A stretch of DNA of 49,634 nt. It comes from Balneolaceae bacterium (lineage in GTDB: Bacteria > Bacteroidota > Rhodothermia > Balneolales > Balneolaceae). Numbering within the stretch: the first letter of the stretch is position 1; the number at the start of each line of letters is the position of its first letter. The stretch lies in contig VEMX01000033.1 of assembly GCA_009711805.1 (NCBI GenBank), positions 1 through 49,634 of the forward strand. Direction: 5' to 3'. Below are positions 46,630 to 49,634 of this stretch, one piece after another. The position numbers and the translations under genes are program-made. The notes below the pieces were generated by a model. The model saw only the letters and a list, made by a program, of their open reading frames with translations, was not told the DNA's origin and ran no database searches.

Positions 46630-46783
46630 ATGGCATTATCATACTTCTATTTTCTTGCTTTACTAACCGGCCCTCCTCTTTTCCGCTTTTTTTTAAACCA
46701 ATATGACCTTCCCCGGCCAATTAATTCGCATACACGAAGTGTAACTATACATCGAACATCTAAATATATCATATACACTTATT

Positions 46784-47260
46784 ATGAAGCTATACTTTCC
46801 AATTCTTTTGTTTGCCGTTCTATTTATGGCCATCGGCTGCAACGACAGTTCAACAGATACTGATGATTCAACAAACGAAATCACAGGTAATGCTCTGGCA
46901 ATCCGGGCTGTAAATACAGGCAGTGGAAATCTTGAAATATCACAGGATTCCGAAGCAACCACCATTTTCTGCTATAAGTCAACCAGCTGCGGCGAAGCAC
47001 AAGGGGGTGGAGGCAGTTTTCATACTATTTTCGAAGACTCAGAATCACTCATTGATTACTCCGAGGATGAACGTCAGGCCAAAGGCGTTAAAATTGCTTT
47101 TCATGTTGATGAGGGAAGCGGTTATTTCGAAGTCATTTCAGGACGTTCATACCGCGACGATGCCGGATTTCTTGAATTCGAAGAAGGTGATGTCCTTTAT
47201 ACATCCGAAGCATTCTCTGCTGGCGATGTTGTAGTTGACAGCTACGGTAATACGGACTAA
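46784..47260 (+). CDS. Small lipoprotein, unknown function
   Basis: The 158-residue product has a lipoprotein signal (hydrophobic 4-17, lipobox AIGC with Cys19). A Ser/Thr/Asp-rich linker (20-32) leads into a compact acidic domain. Two further cysteines (IFCYKSTSCGE) could form a disulfide in the periplasm. Beta-type patterns dominate the C-terminal half (VKIAFHVDEGSGYFEVISG). No family is recognised. It lies alone between the ABC terminator and a convergent amidase gene. Confidence 0.7.
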   Translation: MKLYFPILLFAVLFMAIGCNDSSTDTDDSTNEITGNALAIRAVNTGSGNLEISQDSEATTIFCYKSTSCGEAQGGGGSFHTIFEDSESLIDYSEDERQAKGVKIAFHVDEGSGYFEVISGRSYRDDAGFLEFEEGDVLYTSEAFSAGDVVVDSYGNTD

Positions 47261-47279
47261 AACCCACCGACAACACACT

Positions 47280-47348
47280 CAGGGAACATCCACATATTTT
47301 TAATTCCGCTTATCTGCGAACTCTGCAATCCAGATTGGTTGTTCCCTG
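47280..47348. repeat. Spaced inverted repeat between convergent genes
   Basis: CAGGGAACATCC (47280-47291) and GGTTGTTCCCTG (47337-47348) are inverted copies with one mismatch, 45 bases apart. The enclosed region does not form a tRNA cloverleaf (no T-loop or anticodon arm). It may be a shared end-of-transcript structure for the two convergent genes. Confidence 0.4.
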
Positions 47349-47400
47349 GGTATTAGTTAACAAATAATCAAGTACCCCAATTCTTAATTGAACATTAAAA

Positions 47401-48213
47401 TTACTCAAAAACCCGATGCTTTAAAGAGGGTAGCTTTTCTCGAATTTCGTTCAGGTAGTTTAAATCTATATTTGCGGTAATAAATCCCGGTTCTTTGCCA
47501 GCATCTGCCAATACCTTCCCCCAGGGATCTATAATCATGGCGTGGCCGTACGTTTCCAGGTTTTTATCATGAATTCCGGTCTGTGCCGGAGCCATCAGGT
47601 ACGAAGTATTCTCTATAGCTCTCGCACGCAGCAATACTTCCCAGTGAGCTTTTCCTGTAGTTTGTGTGAATGCAGAAGTCACCGACAGCAATTCAGCTCC
47701 CTGGTTCATCATCTTTCGGTATAAAACAGGGAAACGAACATCATAACAAATAGAAAGTCCAATCTTGGCTAAGCCCTCAACATTACACACTGTAACTGAT
47801 TGTTCACCCGGCCTCATAATGGCAGATTCCCGATAACTTTCCGATTCGGAAATAGTGACATCGAATAAGTGGATCTTATCATAAGTTGCAATAACATCCC
47901 CATTCGGATCAAATAAAGCCGCCCTGTTATAGACTTTCTCATCACCAGCCGGTACAGGAAATCCTCCTGCAATAATATAAACCCCGAACTCTCTGGCCCA
48001 TTCAGCTATACGCAACATCACCGTCTCAGATATCCAGGGAGCCTGATTAACCATCTCCCTGTTATTACCCAAAAAAGCAAAGTTCTCAGGTAAGCCGATC
48101 AGTTGTACTCCACGGGCTGCAGCTTGCTGAACAAAAGGATATATCACATTCATATTATGAGCTACATCCGGTTTACTGTTTAACTGTACTGTAGCTACTT
48201 TAAAAGACGACAT
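47401..48213 (-). CDS. Carbon-nitrogen hydrolase (Nit2/omega-amidase-like)
   Basis: The 270-residue nitrilase-superfamily enzyme carries the full catalytic triad: Glu43 (LPENF), Lys113 (YDKIHLFD) and Cys156 (LSICYDVRFP). The motif set (GGFPVP, VYNRAALFDPNGDVIATYDKIHLFDV, RARAIENTSY) matches the Nit1/Nit2 branch, whose members hydrolyse deaminated glutathione or alpha-keto acid amides. Exact substrate cannot be chosen from sequence. It is cytosolic, complete and apparently monocistronic. Confidence 0.93.
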   Translation of the reverse strand: MSSFKVATVQLNSKPDVAHNMNVIYPFVQQAAARGVQLIGLPENFAFLGNNREMVNQAPWISETVMLRIAEWAREFGVYIIAGGFPVPAGDEKVYNRAALFDPNGDVIATYDKIHLFDVTISESESYRESAIMRPGEQSVTVCNVEGLAKIGLSICYDVRFPVLYRKMMNQGAELLSVTSAFTQTTGKAHWEVLLRARAIENTSYLMAPAQTGIHDKNLETYGHAMIIDPWGKVLADAGKEPGFITANIDLNYLNEIREKLPSLKHRVFE

Positions 48214-48439
48214 AAACCCCTCGTGTTATATATTAAGATCATATGCTGTTTGTAATCGGCCTTTGAAAGACCCTTAATGTAAGACTTCTGTTTCAAATAC
48301 AAATCTTGTCTCTTCTGACTTGAATCATTTTGCATTTAATTTCAGAAATTGTATTTATGGATGGCTTTGCAAAACCGGTCTTTTACAAAGCTCTCCTTTG
48401 GAGCCTTTCATAATTATAAATAAAATTAAACTACTATCA

Positions 48440-49264
48440 ATGAGATATATCTTGTTCTTCCTGTCGGCATGTGTAGTAAGTGTTGCTTGTTCATCAGCTA
48501 ATAAAACGCACAACTGGTCGGATCTTGAAAGTGTTTCAGTTACACAAGAGCTGTCCATACCAATCACAGATATAGATAAAGAAACACTTATTGCTGATTT
48601 CTCTGGACTGACAGTAGACCAAGCCGGACGGATTTTGGTAGCCGACACCAAATCACAAAAAATTCATGTGTTCTCACCTAAGGGAGCATATATACAGTCA
48701 ATTGGTCGCAGCGGGAAGGGCCCCGGAGAATTTGAACGGATGGATGCCGACATACAAGTCATGGCCGATACCCTGTATGTAAAACAAAACCAGATGCATC
48801 GTATTGATCTTTTCGACCTAAACAAAATGGAGCATATCCGATCGGTTACCATACCCCGAAAAAAGATTGGGGGAATTTCTCTTGGCACTCCAAGAAACCT
48901 GTATCCGCTCAGAAATGGGAATATGCTGATTTCATTTATTGTTCCCTATTTTTTGAAACCTAAAAAAGACAGCCCTGCCAAACAGTTTACTATATCAACG
49001 ATTGATCCCCGGGGAAACTTCATTAACGATCATTTGCTACAGCAGCCTACCCTCTATCCCACGGATCAAAAAATAGTTTACCAGGCGTCCCGGAGCATGG
49101 CCGTATATACCAACCTTCAAATTTACCCCAACACTTTCTTTGTTGCAGACCCAAAGGGCAGCGGCGATTTTTTCATTGGGAATAGCGACAGTCTTAAGTT
49201 TAAAAAGTACTCCAAAGAAGGAACTCTTCAGTCAACAACGCCTGAGAACTTTACACATAGCTAA
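48440..49264 (+). CDS. 6-bladed beta-propeller lipoprotein, probably shortened
   Basis: The chosen start (48440) gives a lipoprotein signal (3-13, lipobox SVAC with Cys17) and 274 residues. An in-frame ATG at 48320 adds 40 residues without signal character. The N-terminal two-thirds match 6-bladed (NHL/BF3886-like) propellers: VDQAGRILVADTKSQKIHVFSPKGAYIQSIGRSGKGPGEF is split over residues of about 61-100. As I recall, full-length relatives usually run to about 370-400 residues; this one ends just after SLKFKKYSKEGTL, where another blade would be expected. It may be truncated. A probable insertion sequence begins about 325 bases downstream. Confidence 0.7.
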   Translation: MRYILFFLSACVVSVACSSANKTHNWSDLESVSVTQELSIPITDIDKETLIADFSGLTVDQAGRILVADTKSQKIHVFSPKGAYIQSIGRSGKGPGEFERMDADIQVMADTLYVKQNQMHRIDLFDLNKMEHIRSVTIPRKKIGGISLGTPRNLYPLRNGNMLISFIVPYFLKPKKDSPAKQFTISTIDPRGNFINDHLLQQPTLYPTDQKIVYQASRSMAVYTNLQIYPNTFFVADPKGSGDFFIGNSDSLKFKKYSKEGTLQSTTPENFTHS

Positions 49265-49588
49265 CCCTAATCTTACAAACACATATTCAAAAGATCGTAG
49301 GTTAAAACAGTTGAATTTTTCTAATGAAGGAAAAGAGAAACCGAAATAACAGCCCGACCAAATATTTTTCCTCCAAGAGAGAGGCAGCTGGAAAGGGTAG
49401 CTTCAGAGATTGGAGAATCATGATGCAACGCATTCACCTCACCCAACCCTCTCCTTCAGGAGGCTGTGAGAAAATACCAAGTCAAATACATATCGTAAAA
49501 AAAGTACTTTTTAGCTCCCAAAAATAGGATAACCTCATGGTATTCAGTATCTTACAGAAGATATATTATTCCCAATAACCCTGTTATT
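49265..49588. other. Non-coding stretch with dispersed repeat sequence
   Basis: No gene is called here. A CCTCACCC ... CTCTCCTTCAGGAGG ... GTGAG block (about 49438-49468) resembles the repeat at 2661-2717. The rest may include the left end of an insertion sequence, but no terminal repeat could be fixed because only one end is visible. Confidence 0.3.
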
Positions 49589-49634
49589 ATGCCGTACATT
49601 CAACCTCCCGATCGCCAGCAACTGACTTTTATGA
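49589..49634 (+). CDS. Start of a probable transposase (partial, runs off the right edge)
   Basis: An ATG at 49589 opens 15 codons reading MPYIQPPDRQQLTFM. A Y-I-Q-x(2)-D-R-x-Q-L-T-x-hydrophobic start is characteristic of IS1182/IS4-like DDE transposases of Bacteroidota. Only the first codons are in the window, so the family call is tentative and completeness cannot be judged. Confidence 0.5.
   Translation, partial: MPYIQPPDRQQLTFM

Noticed and set aside
47280-47348. tRNA-like gene suggested by a 12-bp end pairing over about 70 bases
   Set aside because: No T-loop, anticodon stem or CCA context on either strand; the AT-rich interior does not fold as a cloverleaf.
49324-49527. 67-residue plus-strand frame near the right end
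   Set aside because: It crosses repeat-like sequence, has no RBS and shows no family features.

Overview
The window looks like chromosomal DNA of a Bacteroidota/Balneolota-type marine or saline bacterium, perhaps Balneolaceae. This is an inference from family content. The families are TonB-dependent receptors with N-terminal CarboxypepD_reg domains, an ECF sigma/FecR/STN-receptor locus, a DUF4249 lipoprotein, a 6-bladed-propeller lipoprotein, giant Reg_prop (two-component regulator propeller) sensors and HWE/HisKA_2-type kinases. Base composition is moderate to AT-rich apart from one GC-rich gene half. No rRNA or tRNA was found; the only certain RNA gene is tmRNA (ssrA).

Layout. 1-2.6 kb: the end of an unidentified gene, then an NfeD/SPFH/SPFH membrane operon. 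3-8.3 kb: ECF sigma factor, His/Gly-tailed lipoprotein, FecR anti-sigma and STN-type TonB receptor, with an internal terminator-like hairpin. 8.3-16.7 kb (minus strand): an M23 peptidase, a Reg_prop receptor fused to a class III adenylyl cyclase, a REC-PAS-PAS-PAS-HWE kinase and an OB-fold sensor HWE kinase. 17-17.6 kb: tmRNA, followed on its 3' side by two exact 122-bp tandem units that each repeat the last 20 nt of the tmRNA region plus its terminator. 17.7-23.3 kb: DUF72 protein, TonB receptor with DUF4249 lipoprotein, a roughly 520-bp region of GC hairpins bounded by inverted repeats, and a DUF4159 protein. 23.3-28 kb: dnaG, a compositionally split PD40 lipoprotein gene, and sucD. 28.3-41.2 kb (minus strand): a four-gene signalling operon made of a REC-HisKA-HATPase-REC hybrid and three tandem paralogous Reg_prop histidine kinases, with a stand-alone REC protein upstream. 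41.5-44.2 kb: glgA-glgC. 44.3-46.6 kb: an ABC-2 exporter. 46.8 kb to the end: a small lipoprotein, a nitrilase-family amidase, a short 6-bladed propeller lipoprotein, and the first codons of a probable transposase at the right edge.

How the genes work together. The window is dominated by signal transduction. Four giant receptors share one ectodomain plan (about 14 Reg_prop repeats plus a Y_Y_Y domain, then one membrane helix). Three feed an unusual kinase core with a VLHNVGNILNS H-box, and one feeds an adenylyl cyclase that keeps the metal, adenine-specifying and transition-state residues. The three kinases are packed head to tail behind a hybrid kinase with receiver domains at both ends, which suggests that several extracellular inputs converge on one phosphorelay; that wiring is inference. 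The most unusual points are the paralogous propeller-kinase operon, the propeller-cyclase, the tandem duplication of the ssrA 3' end, and the inverted-repeat-bounded hairpin element near 22 kb.
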